The position numbers and the translations under genes were made by a program. The notes under the pieces are model-generated. The model was not told the DNA's origin. It was given only the letters and a program-made list of their open reading frames with translations, and did no database searches. A stretch of DNA of 64,000 nucleotides from Rhinopithecus roxellana (lineage: Eukaryota; Chordata; Mammalia; Primates; Cercopithecidae). Numbering within the stretch: the first letter of the stretch is position 1; each line of letters starts with the position of its first letter. Positions 21,825 to 32,793 of the stretch are shown here, piece after piece. The DNA is taken from positions 96,998,089-97,062,088 of the forward strand of contig NC_044551.1 of NCBI RefSeq assembly GCF_007565055.1. Reading direction: 5' to 3'.

Positions 21825-23268
21825 TGTATATGTAATCCTGACAGTTCAACAAAGAGCTCTGGTAAAAAGCTGAATTGGCATGTGCAATGCTTTAGGCTGA
21901 AGAGTGTCGTCTTAAACAGCCCCCAAATCTAGGTTCTGTGATCTGCATACACACATCTGCATGTGCATATGAGCAAAGAGACCCTGGATTTTGGTTCAGC
22001 TTGTTAGGTTCACAGTATGAAGTAGTGGAAGTCTAAGAAAGAGAAAAAGGCACAGGACCACTAGTGAAACGTGTCCACATGAATGTCCTAGGCTCTGAGT
22101 GATCACATTGGAAATCCTTCCTTCCTTGGAGTGGTGGGCAAGAGGAAAAAGGGTATGGTCAGAAGTGTGCATCACATGAAGAGGGCCAAAGCAGCCACTG
22201 CCACTAAGAGTTGTAGTGAAAAATGAATGAGAGAATGCATTAAAGCCCCTGGCATGAGATGTGCCCAATAAGTGCTGCCTGTTGGAACGGTTACCGAATT
22301 TATAAGGGGAGCGATAGATATTCCCCAAAATTCCTACCAAAGAACTTTTTTTAAACCCCATTCAATTTTTTGGGTCATTTTCAGCACTCTCTTGCTCTCT
22401 CTCTCGCTCTCTCTGTGTATGTGCATGTTTGGACCTCATTTAAATTTTCCTAAATGGAATCTGTTTTTTTGTATTTGAGTGAAGCCAAATAAATTCCCAA
22501 CTGTACACTGAAGGCAAAAGCCAACCTCCTAGCTTCTAGGTCTCTGTTCACACAATAACAGTTGAGAACTCATTGAATACATTTCAAAGAAGAATTTTAT
22601 TTGGTTACTCAATTGTTTTTCTAGCAGGTGGTATTTTCCTAGAAGACCATGTACTCTACTGTATATTCAAATTACTAAAATCTGTAAGTTAGACATTTTT
22701 GGCTCATGAAAAGCACTCTAACTAATGGAAAAATCTGCTTGTTGAGCACTACCCTTATTCTGTAATTTTCATTAGCTTTGAGGACATTGTTGGAAGTGGT
22801 GGAGTGAAGTTTGGCACCTTCCCCATTGTACACCTTGTAGCCCATTTCAATACCATTTAATGCAGTAGTTCTCTGGGGGGATTTTTAGGTAACGGTTGGG
22901 AAGAAAGAAAATCCCTTTTGAGGGCAACTGAAACCTCTGATTTCATTTTATAAACAATTTTTAAGATAGTCATGGAGTGATAAACGTATTATACTTTTTA
23001 CTTTGTGTTTACTATGGTGTAGTCTATGATATGATCCAAAGCAAATGTTTACTTTTCACACTATTTAGGATATAGTTCCACAATGTTCATGGGAAAGAGA
23101 AACTATGTAAGTCTATGTGAGCTTACTGCATTGCTTTCCTTCTTTTCTTTCTTTGATTTCTCCTTGCACTAGGCTACAGCACGGGTGGATGTTTAGCTTC
23201 AAGTCTAAGTGAGTTACTTTTTGTGTCAGATACATATATCAATGCACTAATTAAAGGAAATTCTGCCA
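21825..23268. other. Mostly unassigned, with a possible MIR piece and a CT tract
   Basis: A MIR-like 3' end may lie at 22200-22285 ('gagagaatgcattaaagccc', 'ataagtgctgcctgttgg'). A pyrimidine-rich CT tract is at 22388-22415. The word group at 22871-22935 is shared with 19683-19755. No coding region recognised. Confidence 0.4.
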
Positions 23269-23292
23269 AAAAAAAAAAAAAAAAAAAAAAAA
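23269..23292. repeat. Poly-A run
   Basis: About 23 consecutive A with no recognisable SINE or LINE body upstream. Confidence 0.9.
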
Positions 23293-23621
23293 GGACCTAG
23301 CATAGTTTCCCTGTATAGGGGATTATATGTGGGGTGATTTAAGGGAAGTCTTCAAAGCATCATAAGTCTAGTGCATTCCACCCCTCGACTGCCATGCACA
23401 GGGGCCCCTGTTCCTATTTATCCAGTTCTAAGGATGCCTCATTCAAACACATTCTATCATACTTATATCCGTATAACACCACCCTCTCCCCCAGTTTGCT
23501 CTGTCTTCAGGTACAGGTGCTGTTATGGGATTACTTTAAAGGCTTTTTGTTTTTCTTAAGAGTCTAGATCTCCAGGTTATCTCCACGTATATCTGTGTTC
23601 TAAATCAATTCCATTCTTATG

Positions 23622-24105
23622 TGTATTAGTTTGCTATTGCTGCTATAACAAATTACAAAAAATTAAAGCAACAGAAATTTATTATTTTATAGCTCTGGAG
23701 GTCTGAAGTCTGAAATGAGTCTTACAGGCTGAAGTGAAGGTGTCAGCAGAGCTATGTTCTTTCTGGAGGCTCCAGGCAAGAGTCCTTTTCCTAGCCTTTT
23801 CCAGCTGCTAGGGGCTGCCTGCATTCCTTGGCTTATGGCCCCATCACTCCTATTTCTATGTCCATTGTCACATGTTCTTCTCTGACTCTGATTCTCCTAC
23901 CTTCCTCTCATAAGGACCCTTGTAATTACATTGGACTCTCCTGGATAATCCAGGATAATCTCCTAAAGATTATCTTTAACATAATCACGTTTAACTTAAC
24001 TTAATCACATCTTTAAAATCCCTTTTACCATGTCAACTAGCATATTCATAGGTTCTAAGGATTAGAATGTGGATGTCTTTAGGGAACTATTATTTGCCTA
24101 TCATA
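23622..24105 (-). mobile_element. MaLR LTR (MLT1-like), near full length
   Basis: Antisense LTR from 'tgtattagtttgctattgc' with 'acagaaatttattatttt' and 'catgttcttctctgactctg', ending 'aactattatttgcctatcat'. The length of about 480 bases and the overall order fit MLT1. Confidence 0.8.
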
Positions 24106-24239
24106 CCGTGTAACTTTTTGATATTATCCAACCAATTGACTACATAAGAAATGTATCCATCTCCAGAAAACCTTTTATAGATAGCAGGGAAGGAATTAAG
24201 TAATACACCAAAAACAATTACTGTATTAAAAAAATACTG

Positions 24240-25440
24240 TTGTTATGCACTAGTCCTGTTTTCCCTGAGTTCTTTGTCTAGCAGATGATCCTGATCATCA
24301 TTCCTGAGTGGGATACATTCTGGTAGTTCCGTTTGTGTAGGGTTGTAGAGGTTTATTGTTAACCTCTGTCGCTGTGTACAGTTGTATGAGAAAATATCCT
24401 GAAAGTGGTGAAGGGTTGGTATCGTTACTACTCTGAGAACATAACCTTTCGGAGTTTCAGCTTAATGTGAGGAGGGTATCCTACAAGACTCCTCACCTTG
24501 GGAAAACTATGGACCTTGGCTTTTCTTTTTCTCACTCCTCCTGAGTTTTTAGAATTGAGACCCAGGTGGGCGATATTGACAAATGTCCTCAGGACGAGAG
24601 TTGCTTTCACACTCCAGGATTCGGCACATGTTGGATTCAGACTTTCTTCCAGATTTTGGCCTGATAATTGGTAGCTTTGGTGTTTTTATCTTTTAGCCAT
24701 ATATATATATATGGCTAAAATTTTTTTTTAAATCGGGGTTTTTTTTTTTTTTTTTTTTTTAATCAGGGGAATTTGTCCAAATAACTCTGCCTGCAATTAC
24801 TTGAAACATGTCTTAGTCATGGTCGCTTTGTTGTTGCACTTAATGACATTACTTATTTCTGGAAGATTGGGAGTAAAGTCAGCAGATCTCATATGTATCA
24901 GCTGATAGCTTTGTTTCTTTAGCTTCCAGGTAAATTCCTTGGTCAGGCCAGTGTTGCATAGAATACCATATGATGTACAAAGCTTCATAAGCCTTCAGAT
25001 AATGATGCCATGGCAGAGAAAGTAAGAAAGAAAAATCCAAATAGCTCTCCTTTCCATGGCAGGAAAACCTCTATTTGTTTAACCTGCCACAAGGCTTGTC
25101 CCTTTGAGGTGTCTTGTGCCCTTGGGTCTTATCCTAGGGCTGAGTAGGTCACTATTGCTGGAATACAGGAACTTGCAGTGATTGTAGCCACATTAGTCTT
25201 TGAGAGGAGACTCATTATTATCAAGGTCATGCAGAGACCACTGTACTAACATAGCTGCTTCATTCATGAGTCTATTGGACAGGAACTGACTGACTGCAGA
25301 AGGCAAATGATTAACATTTGCAAATTGGTTTATCCTGGTAAATGATGGCAGTCTTTCTGCAGCTGGACTGATTGGAGGATGTTAGGATAGCCTCTCTTAC
25401 AGGTTTCTCAAAGATTTCTCAAGCCCTTTTATTTAGTCTG
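24240..25440 (-). pseudogene. Antisense ERVL-type pol remnant: integrase to dUTPase
   Basis: Read antisense, the order is integrase then dUTPase, as in ERVL elements. The part at 25140-25440 aligns by eye with the sequence flanking the HERV-L-type provirus (51341-51600), and that segment in turn matches the zinc-finger part of integrase in the provirus. The minus frame at 24797-24988 contains SYGILCNTGLTKEFTWK, which lines up with the provirus integrase around its HGIPHSIASDQGTHF stretch, with the catalytic-type Asp replaced. The minus frame at 24428-24610 ends IKLKLRKVMFSE, which lines up with the provirus dUTPase around IPLNWKLRL. It is much more diverged than the provirus, so it is an older ERVL relative. 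The exact family is unknown. Confidence 0.7.
24691..24720. repeat. Perfect 30-base palindrome
   Basis: The 30 bases are identical to their reverse complement: TTTTAGCCAT, then alternating AT, then ATGGCTAAAA. A long T-run follows at 24721-24762. It lies inside the degenerate ERVL fragment. Confidence 0.95.
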
Positions 25441-25575
25441 CTGGCCCAAGGGTGAGAGATATGTGGAGCAGAGCCACCCAGCCAATCCCAGCTTGGATCA
25501 GCAGACTCCTAGCTGATAGGGAGATGCATGAGTGATAGCAATTGACTGTTGTTTCAAACCACTGAGTTTTACAAA
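25441..25575 (+). mobile_element. Possible LTR end
   Basis: Contains 'ggagcagagccacccagcc' and 'gtttcaaaccactgagtttt', words I associate with the ends of some old LTRs. Family not identified. Confidence 0.35.
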
Positions 25576-25779
25576 AATAGCAAACACAAAAATGCATCAG
25601 ACTCTTAGTGGTCATTGTTTCTATTTTGTTCTCACAAACCTCATGTGCTTGGGTGGGACCTCTTCAGGCATCACAGGGATTCCCATCTCACCTGACTGCC
25701 TCCATATATGCATGAATGTATGTATATATGTATGTATTTACTTTAGGCTGAAGCCTTCTATTATTTCTCCTTTGCTTTT

Positions 25780-26286
25780 TACAAATTGAATATATTTAAG
25801 GTGCACAACATGATGTTTTGATAGGCATATACATAATAAAATGGTTACAACAGTCAAGCAAATTAACATCCGCTATCTCACATAGTAACCTACTTTTTTT
25901 GTGTGGCAAGAGAACCTGTAATCTACTCTTTTAACAAAAATCTCCAATACAATGCAATGCAATATTATTAACTGTAGTCCTCATGTTGTACCTATGACAT
26001 CTAGACTTGCTCATGCTACATACCTGCAACTTTGTATCCTTTGACCTACATCTTCCTATTTCCTCTCCCTCTACCACCCTGATAACCATTTTATTCTCTA
26101 CTATGTGTGTTCAACTTTTTTCATGCTTTTTCCTTTTTTTAGATTCCACATAAAAGTGAGATCATACAGTAATTTTATTTCTGTGTTTGGCTTGTTTCAC
26201 TCAGAATAATGTCCTCCTTCATCCATGTTGTGGCGAATGGCAGGATCTCCTTCCCTTTTTAAGGCTGAATAATATTCCATTGTACA
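25780..26286 (-). mobile_element. Old L1 (L1MA/L1MB-type) 3' end, left part
   Basis: Antisense L1 3' UTR: 'taaggtgcacaacatgatg', 'aaattaacatccgctatctc', then 'gtttcactcagaataatg' and 'aataatattccattgtac'. The element is interrupted here by a transposon and resumes at about 27730. Confidence 0.85.
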
Positions 26287-26288
26287 TA

Positions 26289-27727
26289 CAGTTGCATTGT
26301 TTAACAACAGAGATATGTTCTGAGTAATCACTGTTAGGTGATTTTGTCATTGTGCAAGCATCATAGTATGTACTTACACAATCCTAGATGGCATAGCCTT
26401 CTGTACACCTAGGCTATATGGTATAGCCTATTGTCACAGGGCTACAAACCTGCACAGCATGTTACTGTACTGACTGTAGGCAACTGTAACACAAGGGAAA
26501 ATATTGTGTATATACATATAGAAAAAGATATGGTAAAAATACAGTATAAAAGATAAAAGATGGTAGACTTGTATAGAGCACTTTCCATGAGCAAAGCTTG
26601 CAGGACTGGAAGTTGCTTTGGGTGAGTCAGTGAGTGAGCGGTGAGTGAACCTGAAGGTCCTGGACGTTCGTATTCACTGTATAAACACTGTATAAGGAAG
26701 GCACACTAAATTTATTTTAAAAAATTGGCCTGGGCACGGTGACTCACACCTGTAATCTCAGCATTTTGGGAAGCCGAGGTGGGCGGATCATGAGGTCAGG
26801 AGTTTGGGACCAGTCTGGCCAACATGGTGAAACCCCGTCTCTACTAAAAATACAAAAATTAGCCGGGCATGGTCATGGGTGCCTGTAATCCCAGCTACTC
26901 AGGAGGCTGAGGCAGGAGAATCACTTGAACCCGGGAAGTGGAGGTTGCAGTGAGCTGAGATTGTACTATTGCACTCCAGCTTGGGCGACAGAGCGCGACT
27001 CGGTCTTGGGAAAAAATTATTTATTCAATAATAAATTAACTTTAGTTTACTTTAACTTTTTTACCTTATAGACTTTTAAAGTTTTTAAACATTTGATTCT
27101 TGTAGTAACAGCTTAAAACACAAACATGCTGTAAAGCTATACAAAAATATTATTTTCATATCGTTATTCTATAAGCTTTTTAAAATTTTTACTTTTTAAA
27201 CTTTTTTTTGTTAAAAACAAAGATACAAGCATGCATATTAGTTTCCTATATAGGGTCAGAATTATCAATATCACTGTGTTTCACCTTCAAATCTTTGTCC
27301 CACCAGAAGTTTCTGGGGCAATAACACCTATAGAGCTGTCATCTCATGATAACACTTCCTTCTGGAATAACACCCGCTGAAGGACCTGCTTGAGTCAGCT
27401 TTACAACTAACCTTAAAAAGTAAGTAGAAGGAGTACACTCTAAAAGGAATAGCATTGTAAATACATAAACCAGGAACAGTTGTTCATTATCAAGTAGTAT
27501 GTACTGTTTATACTTGTATGCACTCAACTTTTGTGCAACTGACAGTTCAGTAAGTTTCCTACACCAGCATCATCACAAACACATGAGTAACGCATGTGCT
27601 ATGATGTTATGACAGCTACAACATCACCAGGTGACAGGAATTTTTCAGCTCCATCATAATATTATGGACCACCATTGTGTATGTGGTTTCTTCATTGATT
27701 GAAATGTCATTATGCAGCACATGACTG
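26289..27727 (+). mobile_element. Tc1/mariner-type DNA transposon with TA duplication
   Basis: The element starts 'cagttgcattgtttaac' and ends 'atgcagcacatgactg'. It is flanked by TA on both sides (26287-26288 and 27728-27729) and it interrupts an old L1, so the boundaries are well fixed. Without the Alu inside it is about 1,150 bases. The terminal words look like a common primate Tc1/mariner family (Tigger, Kanga or similar), but I cannot settle the name. I see no transposase frame. Orientation is arbitrary. Confidence 0.75.
26727..27017 (+). mobile_element. Alu: Alu SINE inserted in the transposon
   Basis: Sense AluS-like copy from 'ggcctgggcacggtgac' to 'cgactcggtcttggga' and a short A-run. 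It sits wholly inside the Tc1/mariner-type element, so it is the younger of the two. Confidence 0.94.
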
Positions 27728-27762
27728 TATGTATGTGTCCTAGATATATATATATATATATA

Positions 27763-27826
<64 letters not shown>

Positions 27827-27935
27827 CACAGTTTCTTTATCCATTCATCCATCAGTGGACACCAGGCTGTTTTCATACTTGGCTATAGTGAATAATGCTG
27901 CAATAAATGGGAGTGCAGACATCTTCACAAGGTAG
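27728..27935 (-). mobile_element. Old L1 3' end, right part, with TATC microsatellite
   Basis: Resumes the L1 broken at 26286: after a TA run and a TATC array comes 'gtttctttatccattcatcc' and 'gtgaataatgctgcaataaa'. Together with 25780-26286 it rebuilds one 3' end. Confidence 0.85.
27744..27826. repeat. (TA)n then (CTAT)n microsatellite
   Basis: About 8 TA units followed by about 15-16 uninterrupted CTAT units. It replaces the TA-rich part of the L1 3' region, which may have seeded it. Confidence 0.95.
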
Positions 27936-29838
27936 CGTTCTTTACTTTTAATTACTCTCTCTTGGGATCAGTCAGCTCCAGTACCAACTATCTCCGTTGC
28001 TGCTAATAATCTCATTTTGGTTACTCTCTGCTATTTTTATATTCCAAGTCATGTCCAGAGACTATCTGTTATCCATAGTCTCTTAATGGAAAAGGAGTGG
28101 GAGGTAGGGCTGGTTGGCATTCCTTCCTTTCGATCTTTGCTTTCTGTCTTCTGCAGGCATCAAAGGAATCAACATCAGTCATCATCATCCAGGGTTTGAT
28201 TCAACCTCCAGTCACTAAATGTGCATCTTAAATAAGCTCTCTTCATTGCAATGAATTTGAGTTGGTCTGAAATTATATTTTGTCCTCCTTGCATAAGCTC
28301 CTGTAAATTTCTTAGCAACATATCTTCTCCTAGTCTTCAACAGTCTTCCCTACACAATACCTGTAACTTCTGAGTTGAATTCTTTTCCGTCCTATGTCTT
28401 CACATATTCCTAAGCCATATACCTGTTGAGCAGACTGACGCACTTGCTGATTTATGGGAAATGTCTGGAGCATTCCATAGTTTGGGGTTCTTCCATTGTG
28501 ATTTCTCAGATCATACTTTTTGCCAGTTAGAATATTAATGTTAACCAAAATCCTGAACATCTGTGAATCCAAAAGACTGTGATAATCAGCAGTGCTTGTC
28601 CGTAGCCTGTGGCTCTGGTTTGCCTCCTTGGATGTCTAACTGAGCAGAAAGGTTTCCCTGCAGCGGAACTACACAATGGCCAGCCTTGTCTCCTTATATG
28701 CTTCCCTCTGGGCAACTTGGAACCAGCTCTCTTTTTCGCAATGTAAACAGCCTGATGCTGTGAGAAGCTCTTTTCTACCCTTGCTTGTGCTTCTTATTCC
28801 TTTTTGGGTTGCCCTTCACCTCAAAGGATCTGAAGCAACAGCTATTATTTGCTTTGCATGGCAAGGCATGGAGTGTTTGCTTTCCGTGTTGCAGTGGGGA
28901 GCATCTCTACCTCACAACCCTTATCTGCTTCAGATGATAATGCTCATTTTGGAGGAGTTGTTGTTCAGAGTCCACGCCTTAGCAGTCTTCTCTGTCTTCG
29001 GGAATTGAAAATGATGCACACAGAATGCTTCACTAATGGTTGTTTGTTTTGAGGATGCAAGTGGGCTCAGGTTAGAACATGAAACTCATCAGGACATCAG
29101 GAACTGTAACCCTGTCAGTCCCCTGCTGGTCTCCTTATCTTTCTCATGGTCTGCATTCTCTCTCTTTCTGGTGGAGTCTGTGTTTTGTTCTGTGAGTCTA
29201 CTCTGTTTCCATTTGTCACCAATCAGCCAATCCTCTCCTTAATCTCTAATGAAATATCTTGAGGAAACCAGCCAGTTGACTTGATTAATTACCCTTGTCT
29301 TGGTTCCTTTTACACAAGGCCTCTACTTTGGTATCTGGGTGACATGGGTCAGAGACTCACACCTGTTCCAGGCAGTTTAACCTAGAATGGGAAGAGAAGT
29401 ATGGTGGCCATGACAAGGGACATGCTATCTAGCCTTATTTCCCAACATGTTCCCAGGGTTGCATATACCCTAAATGAAGTCTATGGATTAGGCATATATT
29501 CCACATTAGTGTGTGGCGTGAACAATTCCTCTGGAGTCTATCCACAGGTGTGGTGACTCTACTCTTCTCTAGCCTGGTGGTCAGTAGGGCCATTGGTCTC
29601 CAGGCCTGTCGGGCACTGTGACCACCTTTCCTGGGTACTAAAGGCTATCCTGTCTAGTAGAGCACCGCTTTCCCTGACTAGATTTGGCCATCGATTCCCA
29701 CACTCTCACTCCTCAGAGTTAGTGCTCATGACAATACCAATGAACCTATGAGATTTTTCTTGTTTCCCTTTATTACCTGAGGATGAGAGGCAAATCTGAC
29801 ATCAGGACAGGTCCTATGGATAATCAAAGTAGGAAGTT
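27936..29838. other. Unassigned sequence, about 1.9 kb
   Basis: I recognise no repeat family or gene here. Open frames at 28330-28572 (minus) and 28676-29008 (plus, 110 codons) overlap others and show no recognisable domain. The base composition is less AT-rich than the flanks and some of it could be an old ERV internal region, but I cannot support that. Confidence 0.35.
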
Positions 29839-30725
29839 CGTTCATTTATTTTCACTCAGCACATATTTAAATAACACTTTGAAAGGCATTGGGGCTCACA
29901 GCAGTGAATGAAATAGCCATAATCTAGTAGCGAATGAAAATGTCAATTATAAGGGCAATGAGTGGTATAAAGTGCAAATATAAGTACTCATCAGAGAGAG
30001 AGAGAGGGAGGGAGAGAGAGACAGCACATTTGACAGGTGTTGCTCATTCATTTACTCATTTGTGCATTTATCAAAGCATATTAATTGAACACCTACTATG
30101 TGGTAGGCACTGATCTGCTTACTAGAATATAGCAATGAAGAAAACAAAATTTATACCCTACAGGTTTTTATTAAAACAAGAAAACCAATAACATGTGAAG
30201 GTGTTGTCAGCGGGGATAAGTCACATAGGAAAGCAGGGTAAGGGGTAAGAAAGTGATGGAAAAAGAGGCATTACTTTTGATGCAGTGGCCATGGTAGGCT
30301 TCTCTGAAGAGATGACAATTGATCTAAGCCTTGGCGGAAGCAAGGGAGGGTACTCTGTGAATATGTGGTGGGAAGCGTTCCAGAAAGAGGGATTAGCAAG
30401 TACAAAATCCTGAGTCAGGAGTGTGCTTGGCACATTTGAGGAATAGCGAGTGGTCCAGCGAGGAGTCAGGCACAGAGAGGAGGGGGCAAAGAGGCAAGAA
30501 GGATAACTGGAGACACAGCCTGGGACCAGAGCATGTGGGGCCTCTCGCGCCATGGAAAGGACCTTGGATTTTATTCTAGTGAGGTGGGTTTTTGCTGAGG
30601 AATGACATGATCTGATGTACATCATAAAAGAGTCAACATTGGCTACTTGTGGAGAACAGATTATAGTTTTGAAGGAATTACTGCTGTTTTTGGAAGAAAT
30701 TATATGTAAGCCTATATATTTATAG
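29839..30725 (+). repeat. Ancient interspersed repeat, family uncertain
   Basis: Shares ordered words with 56350-58000: 'gaacacctactatgtgg' and 'taggcactgatctg', 'gaagagatgacaattgatct', 'ggaccttggattttattct', 'aatgacatgatctgatgtac'. I take both as copies of one old mammalian repeat whose name I cannot fix. A GA tract lies at about 29993-30023. The 170-codon minus-strand frame at 30221-30733 is a chance frame inside this repeat. Confidence 0.5.
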
Positions 30726-30940
30726 GCTTTCAAATACTACTCATGATCTAGGAACTGCAAAATAGGCTTAGTTCCATTTTTCTCTTAACCAGAAATGTTA
30801 TAAATTGCTAGGCCAAGGTGGAGGCAGATTTATTGGCATAAAGTAACTAAACCATGACAATTCCACTAGGAAGACCAAATAGTATCTTTATAATGGCTGG
30901 GACTTTATAGACACAAAAGTGCAAAATGATATTACCCCCG

Positions 30941-31332
30941 TGTGAGGGTTAATACTGAGTGTCAACTTGATTTAATTGAAGGATGCAAAATATTCATCCT
31001 AGGTGTGTCTGTGAGGATGTTGCCAAAGGAGATTAGCATTTGAGTCAGTGGGCTGGGCAGTGGGAAAGGCAGACCCACCCTTAATTTGAGTGGGCACCAT
31101 CTAATCAGCTGCCAGCATGACTAGAATATAAAGCAGGCAGAAAAACGTGAAAAGAGTAGACTGGCCTAGCCTCCCAGCCTACATCTTTCTCCCATGCTGG
31201 ATGCTACCTGCCCTCGAACATCAGACTCCAAGTTCTTCAGCTTTGGGAGTTGGACTGGCTGCCTTGCTCCTCAGCTTGCAGACAGCCTATTGTGGGACCT
31301 TGTGATCATGTGAGTTAATACCCCTTATTAAA

Positions 31333-31389
<57 letters not shown>

Positions 31390-31547
31390 GATATATGATC
31401 TATCTATATATGTAAAGATATATGATCTATGTATAGATATATGATCTATCTACATATATATCTATAGATATACATATATACATATCTATATCTATATATG
31501 TGTATATCCTGTTAGTTCTGTCCCTCTAGAGAACGCTGACTAATACA
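30941..31547 (+). mobile_element. Solo ERVL LTR (MLT2 type) with microsatellite
   Basis: Sense LTR of the same class as the provirus LTRs at 44972 and 50893: 'gggttaatactgagtgtcaa', 'gtgtgtctgtgaggatg', 'aatcagctgccagcatgac', ending 'tccctctagagaacgctgac' and 'taataca'. A CTAT array enlarges it to about 600 bases. No internal region is attached, so it is a solo LTR. I see no clear target-site duplication. Confidence 0.88.
31334..31389. repeat. (CTAT)n microsatellite in the LTR
   Basis: About 13-14 CTAT units, followed to about 31500 by a degenerate TATC/TA-rich stretch. It sits near the polyadenylation end of the LTR. Confidence 0.95.
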
Positions 31548-32569
31548 TCGCTTTAATAATAACTCAAACCCTGTTCATATCCCATCTGCAAATGCTTTAT
31601 TGGTTCTCTTGCTTTGGAGGGCATTATAAGCAAGTCAAGTTCAGCCTTCCTTATTCCTCATAGCCATAGTCCACCTGACAGGTGATGAAAAAATGACAAC
31701 AATGAACCCAGGAGAAAGGAAGACTTCTGCAGCATCTGCCCAAACTGGATATACTCTAGTTCAACATAAAAATGGCTGGGTTCAGGGTTGAAGGTCTAGA
31801 GTGGGTCCTGACCATGTGCTGGGAGGAGAATTAGCAAAGTGGTAGGAGCTTTTTGTTGAATAATCAAGCACTTTGTCAAAACAGAAGTGCTTTATGAAAA
31901 GCAAGCTATGTTTTTTCTCCCCTCCAGCTATGTTTTTTTAAGGAGGACTGCCAAACAGCATTTTGGGCAGAAACTATTAATTTTCCTTTAAGTAACATAC
32001 AAAAGGAAGAGTCTCACTGCCCCCAGCGTGGGGGCAATTTAATAAAATCACAAGCAGCAAAGCCATGAACAACTAGGATCTATGATCTATAATCAGTTGT
32101 TGTTGATATAACAACTTGTGCATTTTCTTTGAGTCTAGGTTTAGCCTGGAGGCATGACTTAGTTTTATTAATGGTTTTCAAGCATGAGCTAGATTGCTAT
32201 TTTGTAGAGTTTTTGAAGGGGCAATTGTAAGTATGAAAAGAATGATTGAATCAGATAACCTCTAAGGTCCATTTCAACCGCAAGGTTCAATGATTACAGG
32301 AGAGAATCTTGAATTTTAAGTGCAGAGGCTTTGAGCTTTGCTTTCTGTAATTTAATTTGGTGATGCAAAATTGATCTGTAGGACCTTTTTAGGGTTTCTA
32401 TGTGAGTTTGAGGAAAGCAATTTTCCTCTTGGGAAAAGAATGTTTCAGCCCTTGAATGTCCAACTAAACCTTCATTTAATGATAGAAAAAAATGTGTTTG
32501 AGAAAAAATTCCATGATAGCACCTTTCCAAAAGAACTGTGAGGATAAAGATGTTCTGTATGTGTGCTGT
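31548..32569. other. Unassigned sequence
   Basis: About 1 kb. No repeat or gene recognised. A 78-codon minus frame at 32294-32530 has no recognisable domain. Confidence 0.4.
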
Positions 32570-32674
32570 TGTATTCAGTAGTTGCTAGATGCACAGGAGT
32601 GCCTAGCATTTGAAATGTGGCTGGTGTGACAGGAATTTAATTTTAATTTTTATATGATTTTAATTACTTAAAAA
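32570..32674 (+). mobile_element. MER5A-like hAT-Charlie, left part
   Basis: Words 'gtagttgctagatgcacag', 'atttgaaatgtggctggtg' and a long AT-rich core 'aatttaattttaattttt' match a MER5-type element; a clearer copy is at 57413-57562. The right part resumes at 34786 after the L1. Confidence 0.7.
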
Positions 32675-32793
32675 AATTGCTTTTCCGTCTATTCTCCTGG
32701 GGAGTTCTCTTTTAGGGCATTTGGGAACCTTCCTGCTAGCAACCTTGGTCGTGGTCATCTAGACCACCCAAGAGATGTCTGTTTTCAAACTTC
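32675..32793. other. About 120 bases between MER5A and the L1 tail
   Basis: This stretch ('cttttccgtctattctcctg' to 'gtctgttttcaaacttc') belongs to neither the MER5A nor the L1 by eye. It could be a 3' transduction carried with the L1, or an unrelated insertion. I see no second poly-T at its outer end, which weakens the transduction idea. Confidence 0.4.

Noticed and set aside
27763..27826. CRISPR-like regular array
   Set aside because: It is a plain CTAT tetranucleotide repeat without spacers, in a primate genome.
30221..30733. 170-codon minus-strand open frame that could be a gene
   Set aside because: It lies wholly inside an ancient repeat on the opposite strand, has no recognisable domain, and the same repeat at 56350-58000 does not keep the frame.
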